DNA from: Blautia sp.
Lineage (GTDB): Bacteria; Bacillota; Clostridia; Lachnospirales; Lachnospiraceae
Assembly (NCBI GenBank): GCA_023664455.1
Contig: JAMPFM010000009.1
Location: 1 to 63,835, forward strand
DNA length: 63,835 nucleotides
Reading direction: 5' to 3'
Shown here: positions 1 through 8,025 of the stretch, piece by piece
How the letters are laid out: each line of letters starts with the position of its first letter
Position numbering within the stretch: the stretch's first letter is position 1
Program-made: the position numbers and the translations under genes
Notes under the pieces: model-generated
Told to the model about the DNA's origin: nothing
The model's input: the letters and a program-made list of their open reading frames with translations, nothing else
Databases searched by the model: none

Positions 1-69
1 TACCAGAGCAGGAATTTCACCTGCTTATATTTCAAGCGCCGAACTGGCGCACTCCATGTTATTAATTAT

Positions 70-1814
70 GTTTGAGTACCATACACTTTTACATCATTCT
101 CAAACATTAGAGCCACGTTCGCAGGAGGAGCCCGGTTTGAGTACCATACACTTTTACATCATTCTCAAACGCCGTCACAATCTACATAAAAATATCGTTT
201 GTTTGAGTACCATACACTTTTACATCATTCTCAAACTTATTCATAATCTCATCGTCAACGTTAATGGTTTGAGTACCATACACTTTTACATCATTCTCAA
301 ACTCCCCGGAAACTTTATTTCCATTGTATCCGGTTTGAGTACCATACACTTTTACATCATTCTCAAACTCTAAGATAGTGGATTGAGTGAAGTTTTCAGT
401 TTGAGTACCATACACTTTTACATCATTCTCAAACTAGAATAAAGTTGTAATCTCCTTCCCTTATGTTTGAGTACCATACACTTTTACATCATTCTCAAAC
501 TTGTCCCGGCTGTGGACGGCATCCTGCTGAGTTTGAGTACCATACACTTTTACATCATTCTCAAACTATCCATCCCCTACAAAAGTTCCATGATTTGTTT
601 GAGTACCATACACTTTTACATCATTCTCAAACTCTTCACAAGGGTACTGCATGTTTTGGCTGTTTGAGTACCATACACTTTTACATCATTCTCAAACTAC
701 GATTGGGCTAAGAGGATAAGAGAGTTTGTTTGAGTACCATACACTTTTACATCATTCTCAAACTGTTTACGCTCTTCTGGAACCGCTCTACCTGTTTGAG
801 TACCATACACTTTTACATCATTCTCAAACAATATTATCAATGGCGTTGGCTGTGAAGTTGTTTGAGTACCATACACTTTTACATCATTCTCAAACTGAAA
901 AGTGCTAGCGCGCATAAATGTTATCGTTTGAGTACCATACACTTTTACATCATTCTCAAACACCGTTTTTTCACATCTAACGACAACACCGGTTTGAGTA
1001 CCATACACTTTTACATCATTCTCAAACTACCTCGACGAAAACACGGCTGAATCGCAGTTTGAGTACCATACACTTTTACATCATTCTCAAACTGTCGCTT
1101 AGACTAGACTTGTGTAATTTTTGTTTGAGTACCATACACTTTTACATCATTCTCAAACGCCGGCGTAATCTACATAAAAATATCTTTTGTTTGAGTACCA
1201 TACACTTTTACATCATTCTCAAACTAAACTCCCTCCGTTCCAGATAATCCTACAGTTTGAGTACCATACACTTTTACATCATTCTCAAACCGCATACGGT
1301 TACTATACAAATTAATCTGCGTTTGAGTACCATACACTTTTACATCATTCTCAAACCAAACATGACAACGATAACCGCAATCACAAGTTTGAGTACCATA
1401 CACTTTTACATCATTCTCAAACTATTTACAGCTTTAATAGATTGTTTCATGGTTTGAGTACCATACACTTTTACATCATTCTCAAACCTAGGAGACATGA
1501 AGGGAAAGAAAGGAGAGTTTGAGTACCATACACTTTTACATCATTCTCAAACTAAACCTTGACCGTTTTCGCATTCTTGAACGTTTGAGTACCATACACT
1601 TTTACATCATTCTCAAACCCGGCTTTCTGGATGCGCCTGATAATGTCCGTTTGAGTACCATACACTTTTACATCATTCTCAAACGAATACCTGACCGTAC
1701 CCAATACGGAACAGTTTGAGTACCATACACTTTTACATCATTCTCAAACAACAGCGTTTTCGCTTTGTCTCGTCAATTGTTTGAGTACCATACACTTTTA
1801 CATCATTCTCAAAC
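70..1814 (-). CRISPR. Type II-A CRISPR array, 27 repeats and 26 spacers
   Basis: A 36-bp repeat (plus strand begins GTTTGAGTACC and ends CATTCTCAAAC) recurs 27 times, starting at 70, 135, 201, 267, 333, 399, 465, 531, 597, 662, 728, 794, 860, 926, 992, 1057, 1123, 1189, 1255, 1321, 1387, 1452, 1517, 1583, 1649, 1714 and 1779. I see no mismatch in any copy, including the distal one. Spacers are 29 or 30 nt. Orientation comes from the tracrRNA at about 7.9 kb: its anti-repeat resembles the plus-strand repeat, so the crRNA must be the minus-strand form (GTTTGAGAATGATG...). The leader end is therefore at 1815 beside csn2 and the oldest spacer is next to 105. Spacers at 171-200 and 1159-1188 are near-identical. 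Short open frames inside the array are artefacts of the repeat. Confidence 0.98.
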
Positions 1815-1872
1815 CTCAAATTCAAAAATGAAATGCCATCATACGCATAAAGTTAGTACTCAAACACATGGA
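1815..1872 (-). promoter_or_regulatory. CRISPR leader with ATTTGAG leader-anchoring end and repeat-complementary segment
   Basis: Only 58 bp separate the csn2 stop codon from the first repeat. Read on the minus strand this leader ends in ATTTGAG directly against the repeat, the same leader-end motif known to guide Cas1-Cas2 integration in streptococcal type II-A systems. Further upstream (1865 to 1856) it carries GTTTGAGTAC, the exact reverse complement of the last 10 nt of the crRNA-sense repeat. I do not see a convincing promoter in it, so the array may be transcribed from within csn2 or by read-through of the cas operon. Confidence 0.8.
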
Positions 1873-2541
1873 TTAAATTTCACAACCATCTTTATCAATT
1901 ATATACTTTGTGATTCTTTTTGAAAAGTTTCTTTCTTGATTTTCTATCAATAATAATTCTATTTCAGTATGTATTGCTAATTTCATTAATTGCTCTACCT
2001 GCTCCTTTCCGATATAACTGCCGGCATTCACTAACACTATTAGTTTCTTTTGTAATAAGACTGATAGTATTTGAATATAAATTTCTAAATTTTCAAAAAA
2101 ATTATCCGCATAATTATCTATTTTGACACCTATGCCTTTCAGGATAGCCGTGATATCTATTTCTGAATCTATTGTCAGAATATAGGGGCTTAGATGTTCC
2201 AATTGCAAGAAATAAGTCTGAATCTTTCCTTTGATATCCTGTGTCAACAAGTACATATCTTCTGCGTATGCTAATTCCGTTAATTCTGCATACAGCTTAT
2301 TCAAGACTTTTTTATCATTGATATTCACGGAAAAAGGATTGATAATTACTTCAACATATTTTCCAATGTCTATCTCTTTGTCTTCTTCAGATAAAATGAA
2401 ATTGCCATCCCCGCCTTCGGACTGTACATATAATTCCTGTACATACTCTGCAAAAAATTCGGGGGATTCTATCACCCATTCATAACTCTGGAAATTTCCA
2501 AATACAATCTGTTTTTTCAAATCCTTATGGACTAATTTCAT
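1873..2541 (-). CDS. csn2: CRISPR-associated protein Csn2, type II-A
   Basis: This 222-residue protein starts MKLVHKDLKKQIVFGN and sits last in the cas operon, next to the array, the diagnostic place for Csn2 in subtype II-A. Csn2 forms a tetrameric ring that slides on DNA ends and works with Cas1-Cas2 and Cas9 in acquiring new spacers. The length matches the short Csn2 type (about 220 residues) rather than the long 320-residue type. Its ATG overlaps the cas2 stop codon by four bases (ATGA), so it is translationally coupled. Family assignment rests mainly on position, length and the N-terminal pattern, since Csn2 sequences diverge strongly. Confidence 0.9.
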   Translation of the reverse strand: MKLVHKDLKKQIVFGNFQSYEWVIESPEFFAEYVQELYVQSEGGDGNFILSEEDKEIDIGKYVEVIINPFSVNINDKKVLNKLYAELTELAYAEDMYLLTQDIKGKIQTYFLQLEHLSPYILTIDSEIDITAILKGIGVKIDNYADNFFENLEIYIQILSVLLQKKLIVLVNAGSYIGKEQVEQLMKLAIHTEIELLLIENQERNFSKRITKYIIDKDGCEI

Positions 2542-2858
2542 AAAACGACCAGCCTTTCATCGCTATCTAGTACCTCGTTCTTCGTTTCTCCAATAATCAA
2601 ATCCATTTTTGCATACTGCTTTTCCGTAACTGTTAATAACTGTACCAATCCTTCCGGCGGACTGTTTTTATGAACATTATCCACAATTCCTCTGACTGCC
2701 GTTCCGTTTAATGCCAACTTACAATAAACAGATTCCTGCAACATTAGAAATCCGCTCTTTAGCAAAAATTTTCTAAATTTTACATAATTTCTTCGTTGTT
2801 CCCCCGTTACCACCGGAAGGTCAAAAAATACTAAAACTCTCATAAATCTATAACTCAA
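2538..2858 (-). CDS. cas2: CRISPR-associated endonuclease Cas2
   Basis: This 106-residue protein begins MSYRFMRVLVFFDLP, closely matching the N-terminus of streptococcal type II-A Cas2, with the conserved strand and aspartate of the ferredoxin-like fold (FFDLP). It ends SDERLVVL, again family-typical. Cas2 is the structural dimer at the centre of the Cas1-Cas2 integrase. The start chosen is a TTG at 2858, overlapping the end of cas1 by 11 bp. The homologous N-terminus supports it over the ATG five codons later at 2843, which would remove MSYRF. Confidence 0.95.
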   Translation of the reverse strand: MSYRFMRVLVFFDLPVVTGEQRRNYVKFRKFLLKSGFLMLQESVYCKLALNGTAVRGIVDNVHKNSPPEGLVQLLTVTEKQYAKMDLIIGETKNEVLDSDERLVVL

Positions 2859-3720
2859 TTTTATAAAATCGAATCAGGGAACTATCATTTTCATTCAATG
2901 CGTCAAATACGCTTTTACAGTATATCTTAATCGCATTATTTACATATTGAATTTTGCCGTCAATCTTTATTTCATGGTTCATAATATTAACTATCTGCAT
3001 CTTTTCCTCATGTTCAAACTGTCCTAAGCCCATGTTTACGACTTCTTTGTCAATCAGAATGCGAAATGGTTCCATCAAATCTGACGCCAGATTAAACTGA
3101 TTGAATATATTATCATGAAATAGCCCAAGCTGCGTAATATAACCATTTGCCACTACTTCCCTCGTAAATGCAGACAATATGATGGAGTATCCGTAGTTTA
3201 AGGCGGCATTGATATGATTATCCGCTGTACGCGTGAAATCTAATCCAAACAAGGCGTTAAAATATACTTTTGCAGCATGGCCTTCCCTATTTGATTCATC
3301 ATTCCAGCGAATTTCTTTCAGATAACCGGCTAATAGCCCTGACTCCTCCTTCCCCAAGTATTCTAACAACTCTTTTTGCTTCCTGATTTTTTCTGTTACA
3401 ATTTCTGTCCAGATAGCTTCTTTTATGTTCTGTCCCCACTGGATCTGCATTCGGACCTTATTGCTTGTGTCGTGGCTTCCATAGTAGTTTACAAGCTCGG
3501 AAACCGGATTTCGTTTCTCATCACAAAAAATTACTTTTATTTTCTTTTTTGCCAATTCGGAAAGCAGACCTGTCGTAATGGAAACCGCCGTTGACTCTAT
3601 TAGAACAGTGGAAATTTCCCCTAGGTGAATTTTGGTTATCTCATCGCCTCTTACTACCATACATCCTAGTTGATAGTCCAACTTTGCCCGTTTTGAGATA
3701 ACGATAATCCGCCAGCTCAT
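2848..3720 (-). CDS. cas1: CRISPR-associated integrase Cas1
   Basis: At 290 residues this is a normal-size type II-A Cas1, the metal-dependent integrase that inserts prespacers at the leader-repeat junction. The three metal ligands are visible: Glu146 in NREGHAAK, His202 in GLFHDN and Glu217 in SDLMEPFR. The N-terminal beta-domain (MSWRIIVISKRAKLDYQLGC) is also typical. Its ATG overlaps the cas9 stop (ATGA at 3717-3720), so cas9, cas1, cas2 and csn2 form one tightly coupled operon. No sign of damage, so acquisition is probably functional. Confidence 0.97.
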   Translation of the reverse strand: MSWRIIVISKRAKLDYQLGCMVVRGDEITKIHLGEISTVLIESTAVSITTGLLSELAKKKIKVIFCDEKRNPVSELVNYYGSHDTSNKVRMQIQWGQNIKEAIWTEIVTEKIRKQKELLEYLGKEESGLLAGYLKEIRWNDESNREGHAAKVYFNALFGLDFTRTADNHINAALNYGYSIILSAFTREVVANGYITQLGLFHDNIFNQFNLASDLMEPFRILIDKEVVNMGLGQFEHEEKMQIVNIMNHEIKIDGKIQYVNNAIKIYCKSVFDALNENDSSLIRFYKIEL

Positions 3721-6700
3721 ATCGTCTTTAAATCAATTTCCTGTTGGTAAATACCTGTCGGAGATTGATTGATGATAGAAATCTGTTTGCAATTTGTAAT
3801 ATTATTATTTAGTACTAAAATTCCGGCATTTCCAGGACCGCCAATCAGTTTCAAATTTGCAGCCCCACTCTGGCATTGGAACATATGTAGAATCTCATAT
3901 AAGACCATGCATTGGTCTTCTTTGCTTAACTGCATAAAAACATCCCTTTTTTCAGTCAACGTAGTTTCCTGTGCACTCAGCCGCGAATGATATACGGTAT
4001 TACATATTTTATCGAGGAATGTATCGTAAAGTCTCAGCAAATCTTCCGCTAAAATCTTATCCTGTTCCACGATTTGCAAGTTTTTATTTTCCTTACGCCG
4101 CTGCACAAATTTCGTTACCTTTTTTAGAATCTGCTCCTCCCGATGGGACAAAATCAATTGCATCGCGCCTTTAAACAATAACTGATTTCCTGTTCTTCCA
4201 GACAGCCACCTACAGAATCCGTCCACCTTAAATAACGTATCCATCTTTATTTTCTTTAGTATTACCTTGGGATTTTTCAGGTTTCTCTCATTAGTCAGAT
4301 ACTGTTGCTCCGTCCACATCTCATCCCGCTCTATCTTCTCTTTTAAGTATAAGGGAACGTATTCAACAGTCCTTATCTTATTTCCTTTTTTATCCTCTGA
4401 TTCTACCAGCATGAAATAGGTGCCCGCCGCTTTATTATAGCCGCCATACTTTTCGATATTGCATAATCGCTCATCACTGCCCTTAACCGGCACCTGTCCC
4501 TTTCCCTTTTTCATTAATTGCTGGTCAAAAAGTCCTCCTCTCATTTCATAACTTCTTCTTGTTACTAAAATATTATTTTTATTCATTACTTTTCTTACTG
4601 TACAAATTGTCCCGTTTTTTCCGCTCTTCCATGCAATGCTTCCATTCCGCTCAATATCCTTATCCGATGTAAACATTCTTTTCAGATTATAACTCCTGCC
4701 GGGATATTCTTTGACATACTTTAGCGGATTATTGGTAAATTTGGTAAAATAGGCATTTCCTGCCACGATATTTAAATATGCGTCTTTTGCATGATGCAAA
4801 TCGTTCATTTCACGCACTTTTATCAAATCAAAATCCTGCCTGAACTGAGACACAATTCTGGCTTTTACATAAACGATTTCTGTTTCAGGCAATAGTTGTT
4901 TTAAAATCGACGCTACGGCTTTCGTACTCTGCCGGGTCTCTACCAACTGCCTTGCAATAAATCCGGCAAGCTCTGACGGCTCAAATTCCGTACTTCTTAT
5001 CAGGCGCTCATACTTTTCTTTAGAAATAAATTTTCCTTCCAACAAAGATTTCCAAAACGGCTGCATGTCCGTTCGTATCTCCTCACTAATTGGATAAGCG
5101 TCTGTTTTTTCAGCATTGTAGGTCTTCTTTACCAATACCCTGTTATCAAGGCTGTCGTCCATCACCTTTGACTGCGGATAAATATGGTCGATATCATATT
5201 TATGATTATCCCATAAATCTTCTAATCGAATCACCTCGCCGGAGTACATACAGCGTCCTTTTTGTGTATAATACAAATAAAGTTTATCGCTTCTTAATTG
5301 ATGTTCCTCTATCTTCCCCAGCTCGTCTATCCAGTTTCTTTCTTCTTCTTTGCATGATTTATATAAATCCAGCAGCATATTTTTACGCGACTTCGTCCTC
5401 TGGCTCTCGGTCTTTTCCCTTGCCATTTCCACAAATATGCGTTTTGCCGGTTTTCCCATCACTTTACCAAGTTCCCTTATAATCTGAAGCGTCTGCCATA
5501 TCTGTCTTTTGACCGCCGGAGATACCCGTAACTGTTCCACCAAATCATAGGAAAATTCCTGTATATCCTCCACTCCATTCTCTTTTTCAATTTCCTTTGC
5601 AAACAAATATTTGTCGCTTAATACTTGCATAAGATTATCATTCGTTTCCCATAAAGCCTGTATAATATTACACACTTCCCCGGTTTCTGGCAATGGCGCT
5701 GTTATTTCCTCCAGAAATGCTTTCGACAGCCGTCCCCATCCTGTATAAGAGAGACTGCATAGCCCTTTTCTTTGCTTCTCGGATAAGTCCGGATATAATT
5801 TTTCCAGTCTTTTATTTAATAGCTTTTTATCTTCCCCAAATAAAGTAATGTTTAAAATAATGTCTTCTTTTTCATTCTGGGAAAGATTGCAGTCCGTTAA
5901 CTTTTCTTTCAAATCATGATAAGCTGTTAAAGCGCTTTTAAAGTCGCCGTCAATCCCCGTTATATCGGCATTTTTACCAATAACTCCCTCACGCAGAAGA
6001 TACTCTTTCAATTTCTTTTGCGTTACTTTTCTGTACCGTTGAAAAAGCTGCGTATAAATCTGCTGTTTTAAAGAAACGCTAACCGGCTCCCCATCTATCC
6101 TGAGGTTATTTAGTTCATTCAATACCATGAATTTACTATATAACATTGAATTTTTGGGGAGTACATCTTCATGAATCAGATAGGTGCACTTATTCGTCAT
6201 TCTTCGGATAAATTGCTCAGCGCTGCGTTCTTCGTCCACTATTTCGTCAAAATTCCAAGGGAAAATTTTTTCCTCTTTCTTTTTCTGTACCCAGTGCGTA
6301 GTGCTGCCCTCCTTTGCGATGCCATTTAAAGGACCTACATAATAAGGGATTCTGAAAGTAAAGAGACTGCATAATTTCTCTTCATTTTCTGCCAGCAGTG
6401 GAATCCGGGTTTTCAGATTATCGATAATCTGACGCAACTCGTATAAATGTATCTGGTGCGGGATAACCCCATTGTCCTTTGTAACCTGCTTGGGCAAAAA
6501 AGAGCCTTTTTCTATCTCTTCTTTCATATAGCTGACAGCTTCCTCATCCTCTACCCTGCCGATAACCTCTTTTTTCAAAAACGCATAAAAGTCCTCTTTG
6601 TTGCATTGCTTCCCTGCAATTTCCTGCTTCTTTCCGTTTACCTTGGTCATTCCGATATAGGCGCTGTAATTAGCTGTTTTCTCGTCTGTTTTTACAAATA

Positions 6701-7745
6701 CCTTTTGATAAACTTCTTTCCCCAGCCTTTCCTTTACAAGTTTTTTCAAATACGCCAAATCTTTTCCATGCTTTTCATAGAGCGCTACTTTCGCCTCTGA
6801 AATAGAAGGATACGTTCCTAAAATATCCGCCAGAATCGCCCAGTCATAAATTGCCTTTGCCTGTGCAATGATAAGAAATTGTTCCCCTAGATCCGCTTCT
6901 ACAACATTGACATACTCATCATATCCGCTTTCGGAAAATGCGATTTTAGGCCTCTCGCAATAATCCAAATCATTATTGCCGAAAATATCTTTCAAACTGA
7001 CCTTCCCTCCGCAAATCAGATTTAAAATCGCTTTTTCACAGGTTGTCCGCGCTTCAAAAAGATGATTTAATCTCGTTTTTTTAGCCGTTCTCGTCAATCC
7101 GCTATCCTTTAAGATTTCTTCTGTCCCTGAAATTCTCTCTTTTGTAATTTCCAGATCAAAATCCAGTTCTTCCGCTTTTATACTCTCAATAAATTGTGTA
7201 AATGTCCCTTTAAATTCCCTGATATTCTCAATATTTCCCGTAAACAGATAGTGTCCCCGATGTTTCATGATATGGTGCAGCGCCAGGTAAACTAAACGGA
7301 TATCCGGCGTTTCTTCTGTCGTCATCAGCCATTTTCTCAGATGATAAATCGTAGGAAATTGTTTATGATAATCTTTATCCGTATAATCAGCATCCACAAA
7401 CAATGCATAAGGAAGCTGCGGGCATTTATTTTCCATGTCTCTTTTATCTTCGGGAACATATCTGCTTTCCTTCATCCGTAAATAAAAGCCTTCGTCTACT
7501 TTATTGATTTCTGCGGCAAATATTTCTTGTAGTAACTCTATCCGCCAGTTTCTTCTATCAAGCCTTCTCCTTGCAGTGCGAAAACTCCTTCTATCCTCCG
7601 CCGTATTTGCATTTTCAAACAGTCTGACTCCCCATAATGCATTACCGTGTTTTCTCAATATTTCATATGTTTCATCCGTAACCGCCCAGCCGAGCGAACC
7701 GGTTCCTAAATCCAGCCCCAAATAATAATCCTGTTTCATATTCAT
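3717..7745 (-). CDS. cas9: CRISPR-associated endonuclease Cas9, type II-A
   Basis: RNA-guided DNA endonuclease of 1342 residues. RuvC-I is at the N-terminus (LGLDLGTGSLGW, catalytic Asp12), followed by an arginine-rich bridge helix (RRSFRTARRRLDRRNWR). RuvC-II has VEMARE (Glu773). The HNH domain has YDIDHIYPQS (catalytic His854) and the following DNRVLV asparagine. RuvC-III has HHAKDAYLN (Asp988). All nuclease residues are present, so it should be active; the C-terminal PAM-interacting region cannot be read for specificity by eye. The frame stays open upstream to 7820, but those codons lie over and upstream of the -10 box at 7782-7787. I therefore place the start at ATG 7745, preceded by GGGAGAAAGG; the ATG two codons later (7739) is equally possible. 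Confidence 0.98.
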   Translation of the reverse strand: MNMKQDYYLGLDLGTGSLGWAVTDETYEILRKHGNALWGVRLFENANTAEDRRSFRTARRRLDRRNWRIELLQEIFAAEINKVDEGFYLRMKESRYVPEDKRDMENKCPQLPYALFVDADYTDKDYHKQFPTIYHLRKWLMTTEETPDIRLVYLALHHIMKHRGHYLFTGNIENIREFKGTFTQFIESIKAEELDFDLEITKERISGTEEILKDSGLTRTAKKTRLNHLFEARTTCEKAILNLICGGKVSLKDIFGNNDLDYCERPKIAFSESGYDEYVNVVEADLGEQFLIIAQAKAIYDWAILADILGTYPSISEAKVALYEKHGKDLAYLKKLVKERLGKEVYQKVFVKTDEKTANYSAYIGMTKVNGKKQEIAGKQCNKEDFYAFLKKEVIGRVEDEEAVSYMKEEIEKGSFLPKQVTKDNGVIPHQIHLYELRQIIDNLKTRIPLLAENEEKLCSLFTFRIPYYVGPLNGIAKEGSTTHWVQKKKEEKIFPWNFDEIVDEERSAEQFIRRMTNKCTYLIHEDVLPKNSMLYSKFMVLNELNNLRIDGEPVSVSLKQQIYTQLFQRYRKVTQKKLKEYLLREGVIGKNADITGIDGDFKSALTAYHDLKEKLTDCNLSQNEKEDIILNITLFGEDKKLLNKRLEKLYPDLSEKQRKGLCSLSYTGWGRLSKAFLEEITAPLPETGEVCNIIQALWETNDNLMQVLSDKYLFAKEIEKENGVEDIQEFSYDLVEQLRVSPAVKRQIWQTLQIIRELGKVMGKPAKRIFVEMAREKTESQRTKSRKNMLLDLYKSCKEEERNWIDELGKIEEHQLRSDKLYLYYTQKGRCMYSGEVIRLEDLWDNHKYDIDHIYPQSKVMDDSLDNRVLVKKTYNAEKTDAYPISEEIRTDMQPFWKSLLEGKFISKEKYERLIRSTEFEPSELAGFIARQLVETRQSTKAVASILKQLLPETEIVYVKARIVSQFRQDFDLIKVREMNDLHHAKDAYLNIVAGNAYFTKFTNNPLKYVKEYPGRSYNLKRMFTSDKDIERNGSIAWKSGKNGTICTVRKVMNKNNILVTRRSYEMRGGLFDQQLMKKGKGQVPVKGSDERLCNIEKYGGYNKAAGTYFMLVESEDKKGNKIRTVEYVPLYLKEKIERDEMWTEQQYLTNERNLKNPKVILKKIKMDTLFKVDGFCRWLSGRTGNQLLFKGAMQLILSHREEQILKKVTKFVQRRKENKNLQIVEQDKILAEDLLRLYDTFLDKICNTVYHSRLSAQETTLTEKRDVFMQLSKEDQCMVLYEILHMFQCQSGAANLKLIGGPGNAGILVLNNNITNCKQISIINQSPTGIYQQEIDLKTI

Positions 7746-7781
7746 TACCTTTCTCCCTTGTATTTTTTGACACTTTACTAC

Positions 7782-7810
7782 ATTATAGCAGTTTATTCCT
7801 ACAATTACCA
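7782..7810 (-). promoter_or_regulatory. Extended -10 promoter of the cas operon
   Basis: On the minus strand TGCTATAAT (7790-7782) is an extended -10 box with a perfect TATAAT. The hexamer 17 bp upstream is only a poor -35 match (TGGTAA, 7810-7805). Transcription would start near 7775 and leave a roughly 30-nt untranslated leader with the GGGAGAAAGG ribosome binding site. This position argues against any cas9 start upstream of 7745. Confidence 0.65.
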
Positions 7811-7865
7811 TTATTTCCAAGTATTTTATTGCCAGTTTTCAGAGAAATTTTGCAAGGGATACCGA

Positions 7866-7981
7866 CAAAAAAACCTGCTAACGCAGGTTTTTTGTTTCAC
7901 ACTCTGTGAACCGTCCAAGACGGCGGTTTGAATAAATTTTTATTTGAACTTATGATGTAAATTTAGTATGGTACTAAACTT
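7866..7981 (-). ncRNA. tracrRNA
   Basis: Minus-strand RNA of about 115 nt. It starts with an anti-repeat (AGTTTAGTACCATAC, then TTTACATCAT) that pairs with the crRNA-sense repeat through the GTACC and TACATCAT blocks, with a central bulge. After it come a small AT-rich hairpin (AATAAAAATTTATT), a CCGTC-TTG-GACGG hairpin, a TTCACA-GAG-TGTGAA hairpin, and a terminator (AAACCTGC-GTTA-GCAGGTTT plus T-run, ending near 7866). This is the expected tracrRNA layout for Cas9 and fixes the array orientation. It lies between the LRR gene and cas9, all on the same strand. Ends are estimated from the promoter and terminator. Confidence 0.93.
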
Positions 7982-7987
7982 GTTCTT

Positions 7988-8016
7988 ATTATACCGGAAT
8001 CCTATTTAAAAAGCAA
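7988..8016 (-). promoter_or_regulatory. tracrRNA promoter
   Basis: On the minus strand TTGCTT (8016-8011), exactly 17 bp, then TATAAT (7993-7988). The predicted start is about 7 nt downstream, right where the anti-repeat begins. It is a strong sigma-A-type promoter and sits just after the stop codon of the upstream LRR gene. Confidence 0.85.
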
Positions 8017-8025
8017 TCCCATTTT

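Noticed and set aside
1-69. Hairpins GCGCC-GAACT-GGCGC and GCAGG-7 nt-CCTGC at the window edge, which on the minus strand look a little like a tRNA T-arm
   Set aside because: The anticodon-arm geometry is wrong, the T-loop lacks TTC, and the rest lies outside the window. It may be the array's terminator.
56-1719. Many short open frames on both strands across the array with repeated peptides such as STIHFYIILKL
   Set aside because: They are translations of the CRISPR repeat, whose period leaves some frames open; there are no ribosome binding sites.
4741-4810. Cas9 RuvC-III motif HHAKDAYLN instead of HHAHDAYLN as a sign of inactivation
   Set aside because: The catalytic His and Asp are retained and the Lys variant appears compatible with activity; other active-site residues are intact.
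7746-7820. N-terminal extension of Cas9 to 7820
   Set aside because: The extra codons run across the -10 box and lack homology; the RuvC-I motif starts properly from 7745.
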